This document shows positions 1 through 6,164 of a stretch of DNA of 7,098 nucleotides, piece after piece. The stretch spans positions 1 through 7,098 of the forward strand of contig JAEWHZ010000010.1 in the NCBI GenBank assembly GCA_023387585.1, read 5' to 3'. Each line of letters opens with the position of its first letter. The stretch's first letter is position 1. Both the position numbers and the translations under genes were made by a program. The notes under the pieces are model-generated. The model saw only the letters and a list, made by a program, of their open reading frames with translations. It had not been told where the DNA came from and did not search any database. The DNA is from Pseudomonadota bacterium. Its GTDB lineage: Bacteria > Pseudomonadota > Alphaproteobacteria > Rhizobiales > Devosiaceae.

Positions 1-411
1 CTGATCGTGCAGGCGGGGGCGCTGTCGGACAATGGCGACGTGTTCCTGCTCGACATGGGCGAGCCGATCCTGATCTCGGAGCTGGCCGAGAACATGGTGC
101 GGCTGGCGGGGCTCTCGGTGCGCGACGAGGCGCATCCGCGCGGCGATATCGAGATCGTCGAGACCGGGATCAGGCCGGGCGAGAAGCTGTTCGAGGAGCT
201 GTTCTACGACGACAGCCACGCGACGCGCACGCCGCATCCCAAGATATTGTGCGGACCCGAGGCCAATGTGCCGGGGCTGGAAACGGCGCTGTCCGAGCTC
301 AAGGCGGCGCTGGACGCGGCGGACGAGGCGGCGGCGCGCGATGTGCTGTTCCGCGTGGTCGATGAAAGCGGCGGCGCGGCACAGGCGCCGGCCCGGCAGA
401 CCCGGTCGTGA
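1..411 (+). CDS. C-terminal part of a CapD/FlaA1/WbpM-like nucleoside-diphosphate-sugar dehydratase/epimerase (5' end outside window)
   Basis: The reading frame is open from base 1 to a TGA at 409-411, giving the last 136 residues of a protein that begins upstream. Visible family signatures are the DVFLLDMGEPILISELAENM block, the GDIEIVETGIRPGEKLFEEL block and TPHPKIL. These are typical of the C-terminal half of the polysaccharide-biosynthesis CapD family (FlaA1, PglF, WbpM). Known members act on UDP-GlcNAc as C4,6-dehydratases, some also epimerising C5, to give UDP-4-keto-6-deoxy sugars. The catalytic Rossmann part and any N-terminal membrane helices lie outside the window, so short (FlaA1) and long membrane-anchored (WbpM) types cannot be told apart. 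The next gene starts within the stop codon, suggesting translational coupling in a surface-polysaccharide operon. The family call is strong. The exact substrate and product are inference. Confidence 0.93.
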   Translation: MIVQAGALSDNGDVFLLDMGEPILISELAENMVRLAGLSVRDEAHPRGDIEIVETGIRPGEKLFEELFYDDSHATRTPHPKILCGPEANVPGLETALSELKAALDAADEAAARDVLFRVVDESGGAAQAPARQTRS

Positions 412-1598
412 TGCGCATCGCGGTGACCGGCGCCAGCGGGCGCATCGGGCAGGCGCTCGTGCCCGAGCTGATGCGGCGCGGGGTCGAGTTGGTGCTGGCC
501 GGGCGCGATCCGGAGGGGTTGCGGCGGCGGTTTCCGGGGGTCGCCGTGTCGAGCTATGCGGGGCTTTCCGAGGCGGCGAAGGGTTGTGCGCTGGTGCTGC
601 ATCTGGCGGTGCGCAACAACGACCAGCCGGGGGACTGGCAGGACTTCGAGCGCGACAACGTATTGCTGACGCTCGATGTTTGCCGGGCTGCGCGGGAGGC
701 GGGGGTGGAGCGGTTCGTGTTCGTATCCTCGACCCATGCGCTCGACGCGGACAATGCGCATTTTTATGCGCGCTCCAAGCGGCTGGCGGTGGAACGGCTC
801 TCGGAGGTCGATGGGATCGGTGTCGAGACGCTGTATCTGCCGGCTTTCGTGTCGGGGCGGTTCGGTGGAAAATTGGCTGTACTCAACGGCTTGCCGCTGC
901 GCGGCGTTTTGTTGAACCTTCTCAAATGTCTCAAGCCGACCGTGAGCCTTGGCACACTGGCCGATGCGGTGCTGGCGCCCGGCGGGGAGCGCGAGCGGAT
1001 CGTTTCGGATACGCAGGCAAAAAATCCGCTGTTCGGGTTTTTCAAACGCAGCTTCGATGTCGTGGCGGCGCTGGGGCTGCTGGTCGGGCTGAGCTGGGCC
1101 ATGGTGCTGGTGTGGGTGGCGGTGCGGTTAACCTCTCAGGGGGCTGGGATTTTTCGACAGGTCCGGGTGGGACGGGATGGACAGGAGTTTACCTGCTACA
1201 AGTTCCGAACCATGCTTGTGGGAACGCCGAACCGGGCTTCGCATGAGGTGTCGGCGGCCGCGGTGACGGGGGTCGGGCAGTTTCTTCGGCGCACCAAGCT
1301 CGACGAATTGCCTCAGCTTTTCAATGTGTTGGCGGGGCAGATGAGCTTTGTCGGGCCGCGGCCCTGCCTGCCGAGCCAGACAGAGCTGATCGAGGCCAGA
1401 CGGCGGCGGGGGGTTTTGGCGATAATACCGGGAATCACCGGTCTGGCGCAGATAAACGGCGTCGACATGAGCGATCCTGAACGGCTTTCGCGCGAAGATG
1501 AACGATACCGCCTGCTGCAGGGATTGCTGCCCGATCTGAGGATCATGCTGGCAACGGTGCGCGGGCGCGGCGGCGGCGACCGGGTGAAAACCGGCTAG
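411..1598 (+). CDS. Fusion protein: SDR-type nucleotide-sugar epimerase/reductase plus PglC/WcaJ-like initiating sugar transferase
   Basis: This 395-residue protein has two domains. Residues 1-185 form a Rossmann SDR domain with TGASGRIG (6-13), a VFVSSTHA strand (103-110) and the YxxxK pair Y119/K123, so it probably acts on a nucleotide sugar. It is short for an extended SDR (usually near 300 residues). Residues 210-395 form a bacterial sugar transferase (phosphoglycosyl transferase): KR plus hydrophobic hairpin (212-240), KFRTM (264-268), catalytic-type dyad D298-E299 in LDELPQLFN, GPRP (315-318) and PGITGLAQING (340-350). Such enzymes transfer sugar-1-phosphate to undecaprenyl phosphate at the inner membrane. 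With the upstream CapD homologue the layout resembles WbpM/WbpV/WbpL of Pseudomonas and WreV/WreQ/WreU of Rhizobium etli, suggesting 4-keto reduction followed by loading of QuiNAc- or FucNAc-phosphate; this is inference. In the hairpin, the usual Ser-Pro is Ser-Trp (228-229). ATG 411 overlaps the previous TGA by one base; a GTG at 408 is an alternative start. Confidence 0.9.
   Translation: MRIAVTGASGRIGQALVPELMRRGVELVLAGRDPEGLRRRFPGVAVSSYAGLSEAAKGCALVLHLAVRNNDQPGDWQDFERDNVLLTLDVCRAAREAGVERFVFVSSTHALDADNAHFYARSKRLAVERLSEVDGIGVETLYLPAFVSGRFGGKLAVLNGLPLRGVLLNLLKCLKPTVSLGTLADAVLAPGGERERIVSDTQAKNPLFGFFKRSFDVVAALGLLVGLSWAMVLVWVAVRLTSQGAGIFRQVRVGRDGQEFTCYKFRTMLVGTPNRASHEVSAAAVTGVGQFLRRTKLDELPQLFNVLAGQMSFVGPRPCLPSQTELIEARRRRGVLAIIPGITGLAQINGVDMSDPERLSREDERYRLLQGLLPDLRIMLATVRGRGGGDRVKTG
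1595..1598. other. CTAG shared by two convergent stop codons
   Basis: The palindrome CTAG holds the + strand TAG (1596-1598) of the sugar-transferase fusion and the - strand TAG (1597-1595) of the phosphohexomutase. The two coding regions therefore overlap by 4 bp with no intergenic terminator. I see no hairpin with a T-tract immediately beyond either stop. Confidence 0.92.
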
Positions 1599-3001
1599 CC
1601 GAGCGCGGTTTTCGCTGCATTCAGCCCCCAATGCAGGGCTTTTCGCGCTTCGGGCTCGGTGTCGGCCTCGACATAGCAGCGCAGCTCGGGGGCGTTGCCG
1701 GAGGCGCGGTAGTGAATCATGGCGCCATCGGCGAGCCAAACCTGAACGCCGTCGATGTCGGCTGAACGAACGAGTTCGGCACGCGCGGCGAAAAAGGAGG
1801 CGGCGTCGGCGCGCAGCCGGTCGAGCAGGCGCGCGCTGGCTTCGGAGGGGATGTCGGTCAACCGGTCGGCGAGGGCGACGCGCAGCGGCAGGGCGTCGAC
1901 CAGTTCGGAGATTTTCCGGCGCTGCGCAGCGGCGAGGCCGAGGGTTGCGACGATGGGAAGAACGGCGTCGCGCGTCATCAGCGCCGGCAGGGTGCCGCCG
2001 GCGACAGCAATGTCGGAGCCGAGCAGCGTGCCGCCATTGGCTTCGAAGCCGATGACGCGGCTGTCGGGGCCGAGCGCCTGTTCGATGCCGGCGATGACAT
2101 AGGGCGAGCCGACGCGGGTGCGGTGCACGGCGCGGAAATAGCCCGAGGCCTCGATGGCGGTGTTGGAGGTGACCGGGGTGACCAGCGTGTCGATGCCGAG
2201 CTGGCGGGCGGTGAGCAGCCCGAGAATGTCGCCGCGCAGGAAACGGCCGGCGTCGTCCATCAGCAGCGGACGGTCGGCGTCGCCATCGGCCGACACGATG
2301 GCGTCCAGCCGGTGCGCGCGCAGCCAGGGGGCGAGCGGGGCGAGGACGGCATCTCCGAAGGCTTCGGTGTCGACGGCGACGAAATCTTCCGCGCGGCCGA
2401 GCGGCACGATATCGGCGCCGAAGCCGGCAAGGATATCGCCGATGAATTCGCGGGCGACGGTGGCGTGCTCGAAGACGCCGATGCGCCAGCCGGACAGGGC
2501 GCCGGGCGGCAGCATGAAGGCGTAGCGGGCGCGGTAGCGCGCGGCGGCCATGGCGGATTCCTCGCGCGGGGAAACCGGAACGGTTTCGGGCGCCGCCGGC
2601 GGCAGATGAGCGAGGATGCCGGCCTCGTCGGCTTTGCCGATCTCGCCGGAGGCGGTGTAGAATTTGAGCCCGTTGCGGTCGGCGGGGATATGACTGCCCG
2701 TGACCATGATGGCGGGCGCGCCCTGCGCCATGGCATGCAGCGCCAGCGCCGGGGTGGGCACGGCGCCGCAATCGACGGGCGTGACGCCGAGGGAAGACGC
2801 GGCGGCGGCGCAATCGGCGAGGATGGCCGGGCTGCTGTCGCGCAGATCGCGGGCCAGATAGAGTTCGCGCGGACGGGCGCCGAGGCTTTCGAGATGGGCG
2901 ATGAAAGCGGCGGTGTAGCGGCGGGCCTCGGGCCCGGTGAGCTCATGCGCCAGGCCGCGCAGGCCGCTGGTGCCGAATTTGAGACTCGCGCCCTCAGCCA
3001 C
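1595..3001 (-). CDS. Phosphomannomutase/phosphoglucomutase (alpha-D-phosphohexomutase family)
   Basis: This 468-residue protein has all four signature loops of the phosphohexomutase family in order. They are the KFGTSGLRG entry (8-16), the active-site phosphoserine loop TGSHIP (101-106, S103), the Mg-binding loop DGDADR (239-244), the sugar-specificity loop FEANGG (319-324) and the phosphate-binding loop RASGNAPE (432-439). The length is normal for bacterial PMM/PGM. The enzyme interconverts hexose 6- and 1-phosphates in the cytosol, supplying GDP-mannose or UDP-glucose type precursors. The FEANGG rather than GEESG type of loop and the VFEHATVARE stretch fit the ManB/RfbK-like branch, but mannose versus glucose preference cannot be settled by eye. 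The start is GTG at 3001, which puts KFGTSG at the expected N-terminal distance. It overlaps the upstream stop by 8 bp and has no clear Shine-Dalgarno, suggesting coupled translation. It is the last gene of the dapE run. Confidence 0.93.
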   Translation of the reverse strand: MAEGASLKFGTSGLRGLAHELTGPEARRYTAAFIAHLESLGARPRELYLARDLRDSSPAILADCAAAASSLGVTPVDCGAVPTPALALHAMAQGAPAIMVTGSHIPADRNGLKFYTASGEIGKADEAGILAHLPPAAPETVPVSPREESAMAAARYRARYAFMLPPGALSGWRIGVFEHATVAREFIGDILAGFGADIVPLGRAEDFVAVDTEAFGDAVLAPLAPWLRAHRLDAIVSADGDADRPLLMDDAGRFLRGDILGLLTARQLGIDTLVTPVTSNTAIEASGYFRAVHRTRVGSPYVIAGIEQALGPDSRVIGFEANGGTLLGSDIAVAGGTLPALMTRDAVLPIVATLGLAAAQRRKISELVDALPLRVALADRLTDIPSEASARLLDRLRADAASFFAARAELVRSADIDGVQVWLADGAMIHYRASGNAPELRCYVEADTEPEARKALHWGLNAAKTALG

Positions 3002-3557
3002 CGGACAGCGCCGGGCCGACGACGAGACCGCCGAACAGCAGCACGCCGAGCAGCTGCGCCGCGAGCTGGCCGATCATGAACAGCACGATCTGCATGGGCG
3101 GCAGGGTGACGATGCGGCGGGCGATGTTGACCTCGACGACGATGCTGGCGATGCCGATGACCAGCAGCACGACGTCGTTGGGGCCGGTGGCGAGCAGCAG
3201 CGCCGAGCCGAAGGCCGACAGGAACAGGTTCATCCAGTTGTCGGCGACGACATAGGGCACGAAGCCGTCGAGCCGGTTCATCTGGCGCAGAACCAGGAAG
3301 GCGGCGCCGATCTGCATGGCGAACAGGAGGAGCGCCAGCACCACGGCGCGGCTGCCGGCGCCGGGCGCGGTCTGAAGGCCGAAGACCTGCGGGCCATAGG
3401 CGGTGAGCACGGTGGCGAGCAGAAGGGCGATGAAGCTGCCGACAAGGCCGCGCTGGCTGAAATCGAAATGGCCGGCGGCGGTGCTGCGCCCGGTGATCAG
3501 GGCGCCGAGCCCGCGGAAGGCAGCCACCAGTTCATCGAGGAATGTCGTTTGCGGCAC
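2994..3557 (-). CDS. Uncharacterised inner-membrane protein B, paralog of the upstream membrane protein
   Basis: I do not recognise a named family. The 187-residue protein has a soluble N-terminus of about 36 residues followed by roughly five hydrophobic segments (about 38-58, 71-90, 108-125, 127-145 and 155-180), with no signal peptide or catalytic motif. Its N-terminal GHFDFSQRGLVGSF aligns with GHFTLSRRGLVEAL in the gene just upstream. The hydrophobic pattern and the LLVIGIAS...R stretch before the last helix also match in order, so the two are probably a duplicated and diverged pair. The start is GTG at 3557, 12 bp after the upstream stop, with only a weak ribosome site. The stop overlaps the phosphohexomutase start by 8 bp, placing it in the dapE operon. 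A transport or membrane-accessory role is possible but unsupported. Confidence 0.8.
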   Translation of the reverse strand: MPQTTFLDELVAAFRGLGALITGRSTAAGHFDFSQRGLVGSFIALLLATVLTAYGPQVFGLQTAPGAGSRAVVLALLLFAMQIGAAFLVLRQMNRLDGFVPYVVADNWMNLFLSAFGSALLLATGPNDVVLLVIGIASIVVEVNIARRIVTLPPMQIVLFMIGQLAAQLLGVLLFGGLVVGPALSGG

Positions 3558-3569
3558 GGTCGGGCTGGC

Positions 3570-4097
3570 TCAGGCAGGCGGCGGGGCGAAGCTAGCCAGC
3601 ATGTAGAGGCTGATTGGCAGCCCGACAAGCAGAACCGTCACCAATGCGGCAAAGACCGCACCCCCGGCGAGGCTCATGCCACCCGCCCCCTGGCCGAGCC
3701 GAACCATCAGGATCGCGTTGACGGTGAAGCCGACGACGAGCAGCAGGGGTGAGGTGAAGGCGGCGAGCGTGCCGAAAGCGACAAGGAGGATGAGGGCATA
3801 GGTGCCGGGCACCATGAGGGCCGGCATGGCGGCGGGGCGGTGCAGGCGCGTGACCGCGAAGGCGGCGAGGGCGAGCCCGGCGGGATAGAGCAGCAGGGCG
3901 CCGAGCGAGACCAGCAGCGCGAGCGGATCGCCGGCCCCCAAGGCGAGGCCGGACAGGATGGCGAACAGCGCAAAAACGATCAGCGCCTCGACGAGGCCGC
4001 GCCGGGAGAGGGTGAAATGCCCGGCCCACCCCTCCTGCCCCAGAAGGATGGCGCGCCAACCGGCGATGGCGGCGCCGAGGCGGCGCAGGATCAGCAT
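3570..4097 (-). CDS. Uncharacterised inner-membrane protein A, directly downstream of dapE
   Basis: I do not recognise a named family. The 175-residue protein begins MLILRRLGAAIAGWRAILLG, carries a conserved-looking GHFTLSRRGLV motif at about 26-36, and then has about five hydrophobic helices (about 36-54, 59-82, 95-112, 113-133 and 144-168). It ends in a short APPPA tail. The basic N-terminus suggests a cytoplasmic amino end. ATG 4097 is chosen because it lies 7 bp after the dapE stop and has a GAGG five bases upstream, overlapping that stop. The open frame runs further upstream, antisense to nothing but inside dapE in another frame, and that extension is arginine/proline-rich shadow sequence. 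It is likely cotranscribed with dapE, its paralog and the phosphohexomutase. Confidence 0.8.
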   Translation of the reverse strand: MLILRRLGAAIAGWRAILLGQEGWAGHFTLSRRGLVEALIVFALFAILSGLALGAGDPLALLVSLGALLLYPAGLALAAFAVTRLHRPAAMPALMVPGTYALILLVAFGTLAAFTSPLLLVVGFTVNAILMVRLGQGAGGMSLAGGAVFAALVTVLLVGLPISLYMLASFAPPPA

Positions 4098-4102
4098 GAC
4101 GG

Positions 4103-4106
4103 CCTC
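4103..4106 (-). promoter_or_regulatory. Ribosome binding site GAGG for membrane protein A
   Basis: On the - strand GAGG lies five bases before ATG 4097 and overlaps the dapE TGA (4107-4105). A ribosome finishing dapE would sit on this site, so reinitiation or coupling is likely. The site also decides the start against the longer open frame that extends into dapE. Confidence 0.6.
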
Positions 4107-5274
4107 ACGGCGCCAGATAGCGGGCGATGAAGCGCCGGTAGAGATCGCACAGCGTTTCGATGTCGGCGATACGCACATGCTCGTCGATCTTGTGCATGGA
4201 CGGGCCGACGAGACCGAACTCGACCACCGGGCAGAAGCCGGCGATGAAGCGCGCATCCGAGGTGCCGCCGCCGGTGGAATGAACCGGCGGGGCGCCGGTA
4301 TGTTCGGCGAGCACCGCATCGAGCAGCGCCACCGCCTCGTCCTGCGGCGACAGGAAGGCCCGGCCGGGACGGCCGGTCTGTTCGAACAGCACGGTGCAGC
4401 CGCGCGCATCGATTTCGGCGATGCGGGCGCGGACCCAGTCGGCGAGCGACGCCGCGTCCCACAGATCGGCGTGGCGGATGTTGAAGCGCAATTCGCCGGC
4501 GGCGGGGATGACGTTACCGGTGGGGTTGCCGGTGTCGATGGTGGTGATCTCGAGATTGCTGGGGGGGAAATGCTCGGTGCCCTCATCGAGCCTTGTGGCG
4601 CTGAGCGCGGTGGCGATGGCGGCGAGGACGGGCAGCGGGTTTCTCGCCCGCTCGGGATAGGCGACGTGGCCCTGAATGCCTTCGACGCGGATGCGGCCGG
4701 AGAACGAGCCGCGCCGGCCGATCTTGATGCTGTCGCCGACCCGTTCGACCGAGCTCGGCTCGCCGACGATGGCGAAATCGAATTTCTGGGCCGTCTCGCG
4801 CAGAAAGGCGACGACCCTGTCGGTACCGTTGACGGAATCGGCTTCCTCGTCGGCGGTGATGGCGAAGCCGATGGTGCCGGTCTCGGCCTCGCCGGCGGCG
4901 ACGGCGCGCAGGGCGCCGGCGACCAGCGCGGCCATGCCGCTCTTCATGTCGGCGGCGCCGCGCCCGTAAAGCAGCCCGTCTTCCTCGCGCGGCACGAAGG
5001 GATCGGAACTCCAGTCGGCCGGATCGCCGGGGGGCACGACATCGACATGGCCGGCGAGCAGCAGGCGCCTGCCGCCGCGATCGCGCAGGGCGAAGAGATT
5101 TTCCACCTCGTAGGAGCCGTTGCCGGAGAATTTGAGCCGGGAGACGGCGAAACCGGCGCCGGCGAGCGCGGCTTCGAGAATATCGAGCGTCCGGCCCGGC
5201 TCGGGGGTGACGGAGCGCTCGGCGATGAGCTGCCGGGTAAGGTGGACGGGATCGGCGGCGGAGTGGCTGGACAC
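4105..5274 (-). CDS. dapE: Succinyl-diaminopimelate desuccinylase DapE
   Basis: DapE is a dinuclear zinc M20-family amidohydrolase that releases succinate from N-succinyl-LL-2,6-diaminopimelate, giving LL-DAP for lysine and peptidoglycan synthesis in the cytosol. The 389-residue protein keeps every expected residue. GHVDVVPPGD contributes H76/D78, GRGAADMKSG bridging D109, TADEEAD the catalytic E143 and metal ligand E144, GEPSS E172, and PSMHKIDE H361. H203 in GHVAYPERARNP fits the His donated across the dimer. Spacing between these matches the known enteric-type DapE numbering (offset 9, then 12). The substrate-binding GGTSDARF is at 336-343. The start is GTG at 5274, with GAGGA six bases upstream. 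It heads a four-gene - strand run and is separated from its pathway partner dapD by one oppositely oriented gene. Other M20 peptidases are possible in principle, but the motifs and nearby dapD make DapE very likely. Confidence 0.97.
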   Translation of the reverse strand: MSSHSAADPVHLTRQLIAERSVTPEPGRTLDILEAALAGAGFAVSRLKFSGNGSYEVENLFALRDRGGRRLLLAGHVDVVPPGDPADWSSDPFVPREEDGLLYGRGAADMKSGMAALVAGALRAVAAGEAETGTIGFAITADEEADSVNGTDRVVAFLRETAQKFDFAIVGEPSSVERVGDSIKIGRRGSFSGRIRVEGIQGHVAYPERARNPLPVLAAIATALSATRLDEGTEHFPPSNLEITTIDTGNPTGNVIPAAGELRFNIRHADLWDAASLADWVRARIAEIDARGCTVLFEQTGRPGRAFLSPQDEAVALLDAVLAEHTGAPPVHSTGGGTSDARFIAGFCPVVEFGLVGPSMHKIDEHVRIADIETLCDLYRRFIARYLAP

Positions 5275-5280
5275 GGGGAA

Positions 5281-5285
5281 TCCTC
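5281..5285 (-). promoter_or_regulatory. Ribosome binding site GAGGA for dapE
   Basis: On the - strand GAGGA is followed by six bases and the GTG at 5274-5272. This is the strongest ribosome site near the N-terminus and supports the GTG start. Confidence 0.6.
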
Positions 5286-5413
5286 GGTACGCGAACGGCT
5301 TCAGTAGAGCATTTCCGGTGCGGATTGAATCGGGACAGGCGCCGCAAACCCTCGATCCGTCGAATCACCAGGGCGGAACAAGCCCGCCGGCGCGGTTGGC
5401 AAGGGGTAGGGCA

Positions 5414-5423
5414 CCTGTACAGG
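5414..5423. repeat. Perfect palindrome CCTGTACAGG in the divergent promoter region
   Basis: CCTGTACAGG equals its own reverse complement, and the symmetry does not extend beyond 10 bp. It lies 67 bp before the OB-fold/DUF805 ATG, where an operator could sit. It does not match the alphaproteobacterial LexA box (GTTC-N7-GTTC). A 10-bp palindrome can arise by chance, so regulator binding is only a possibility. Confidence 0.4.
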
Positions 5424-5474
5424 CTGACGAGTTGATTTTACGAAAAAGTGTGGGTTCATGGGGCGCAAGCTAAC

Positions 5475-5480
5475 AGGTGG
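5475..5480 (+). promoter_or_regulatory. Ribosome binding site AGGTGG for the OB-fold/DUF805 gene
   Basis: AGGTGG, followed by further G residues, lies nine bases before ATG 5490. It supports that start over the GTG at 5448 in the same frame, which would add 14 residues ahead of the OB-fold domain. Confidence 0.5.
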
Positions 5481-5489
5481 GGGCCTTCC

Positions 5490-6164
5490 ATGAAGGGCAG
5501 AGTACTGCATTACGACGACAATGCCGGCAACGGACAGATTTCCGGGGATGACGGCATCCGATACAGCTTCACGCGCGCCGACCTGAAGCAGCTGATCCCG
5601 ATCCGCGCCGGAACGGTGGTCGATTTCGACTTCGAAGGCCGCGAGGCGCGGGACATCTATGTGGCCTCGGCCATGCCGGGGGCGCAGGGCAGCAACGGCG
5701 TCGAGCCCTATTACGGCGAGATCGAGCCCGATCTGGGGTTCTTCGGCTATTTCGGCCGGGCGATCACCGCCTATTACGCCAATTTCTCCGGCCGGGCGCG
5801 GCGCAAGGAGTATTGGAGCTTCATGGTGGTGCCGGTGCTGGTGCTGGTGCTGCTCGGGGTCGTCATGGCCGGGCTGGCGGCGGCCGCGCAGGGCGACCCC
5901 TCGGGCGTGAGCCCGGCGATGATGGTGATGATCGGCATCTTCGTCATCTTCCTGCTGGCGATCATCATTCCCAGCCTCGCCGTCTCGGTGCGCCGGCTGC
6001 ACGATATCGGCCAGAGCGGCTGGCTGGTGCTGATCCTGGTGATCGTGGGGCTGATCCCCTATCTCGGCATCCTGTCGACCATCGGCTATATCGTGCTCGG
6101 CATCGTCGAAGGGCAGCCGGGGAGCAACAAATACGGGCCGCCGGTGAAGGCGCCGCGGAGCTAG
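5490..6164 (+). CDS. DUF805 membrane protein with an N-terminal cold-shock-like OB-fold domain
   Basis: The 224-residue protein has two parts. Residues 1-60 (MKGRVLHYDDNAGNGQISGD, then a YSFTRADL strand and VVDFDFEGREARDIYV) resemble a cold-shock/OB fold: the first-strand pattern MKGxV, G-x-G-x-I, and a V-x-F-x-x-x-G-x-x-A strand. After a linker, residues 83-220 form a DUF805 domain with F-GRARRKEYW (99-109), hydrophobic helices (about 109-131, 141-163 and 178-206), the hallmark VRRLHDIGQSGW (167-178) and the closing EGQPGSNKYGP (207-217). DUF805 proteins are small inner-membrane proteins of unknown function. The OB domain may bind nucleic acid or another ligand on the cytoplasmic face, but this is inference. 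ATG 5490 is chosen for its ribosome site and because cold-shock domains start at M-K-G. The gene lies between dapD and dapE on the opposite strand and converges on dapD. Confidence 0.9.
   Translation: MKGRVLHYDDNAGNGQISGDDGIRYSFTRADLKQLIPIRAGTVVDFDFEGREARDIYVASAMPGAQGSNGVEPYYGEIEPDLGFFGYFGRAITAYYANFSGRARRKEYWSFMVVPVLVLVLLGVVMAGLAAAAQGDPSGVSPAMMVMIGIFVIFLLAIIIPSLAVSVRRLHDIGQSGWLVLILVIVGLIPYLGILSTIGYIVLGIVEGQPGSNKYGPPVKAPRS

Larger units (their letters stand above)
5275..5489. promoter_or_regulatory. Divergent intergenic region between dapE and the OB-fold/DUF805 gene
   Basis: These 215 bp separate the start codons of two divergent genes, so both promoters should lie here. It is visibly less GC-rich near the right side (about 5430-5460, containing TTGATTTTACGAAAAAGTG). 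A TTGATT at 5432-5437 could be a -35 element for the + strand gene, but no convincing -10 follows at 16-18 bp. I found no good -35/-10 pair for dapE either. The region also holds a perfect 10-bp palindrome (5414-5423) and two GANTC sites (5327-5331 and 5362-5366), the CcrM methylation motif of alphaproteobacteria. No riboswitch or leader peptide was recognised. Confidence 0.5.

Noticed and set aside
266..1246. 326-codon + strand open frame overlapping the epimerase/transferase fusion
   Set aside because: Low-complexity Gly/Arg/Ala composition; the frame with SDR and transferase motifs is the real one.
1128..2813. 561-codon open frame on the - strand crossing the sugar-transferase and phosphohexomutase genes
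   Set aside because: It is very rich in Arg, Pro and Ala with no motif, and overlaps two well-supported genes in other frames; a GC-rich shadow.
2123..3079. 318-codon + strand open frame antisense to the phosphohexomutase
   Set aside because: Gly/Asp/Ala-rich shadow of a conserved gene with all four catalytic loops on the other strand.
2937..3752. 271-codon + strand open frame antisense to the two membrane proteins
   Set aside because: Composition is Gln/His/Asp/Glu/Gly-rich as expected from the complement of hydrophobic codons; no recognisable domain.
4098..4586. Upstream extension of membrane protein A to 338 residues
   Set aside because: The extra residues are Ser/Pro/Arg-rich out-of-frame dapE sequence; ATG 4097 with GAGG gives a length similar to its paralog.
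3958..5307. 449-codon + strand open frame antisense to dapE
   Set aside because: Gly/Ala/Asp-rich with no motif, while dapE on the opposite strand keeps every metal ligand.
5372..5388. Small inverted repeat GGCGG/CCGCC in the divergent intergenic region
   Set aside because: The five-base GC stem with a seven-base loop is expected by chance at this base composition.
5448..5489. GTG start adding 14 residues to the OB-fold/DUF805 protein
   Set aside because: No ribosome site precedes it, and cold-shock-like domains begin directly with M-K-G as at ATG 5490.
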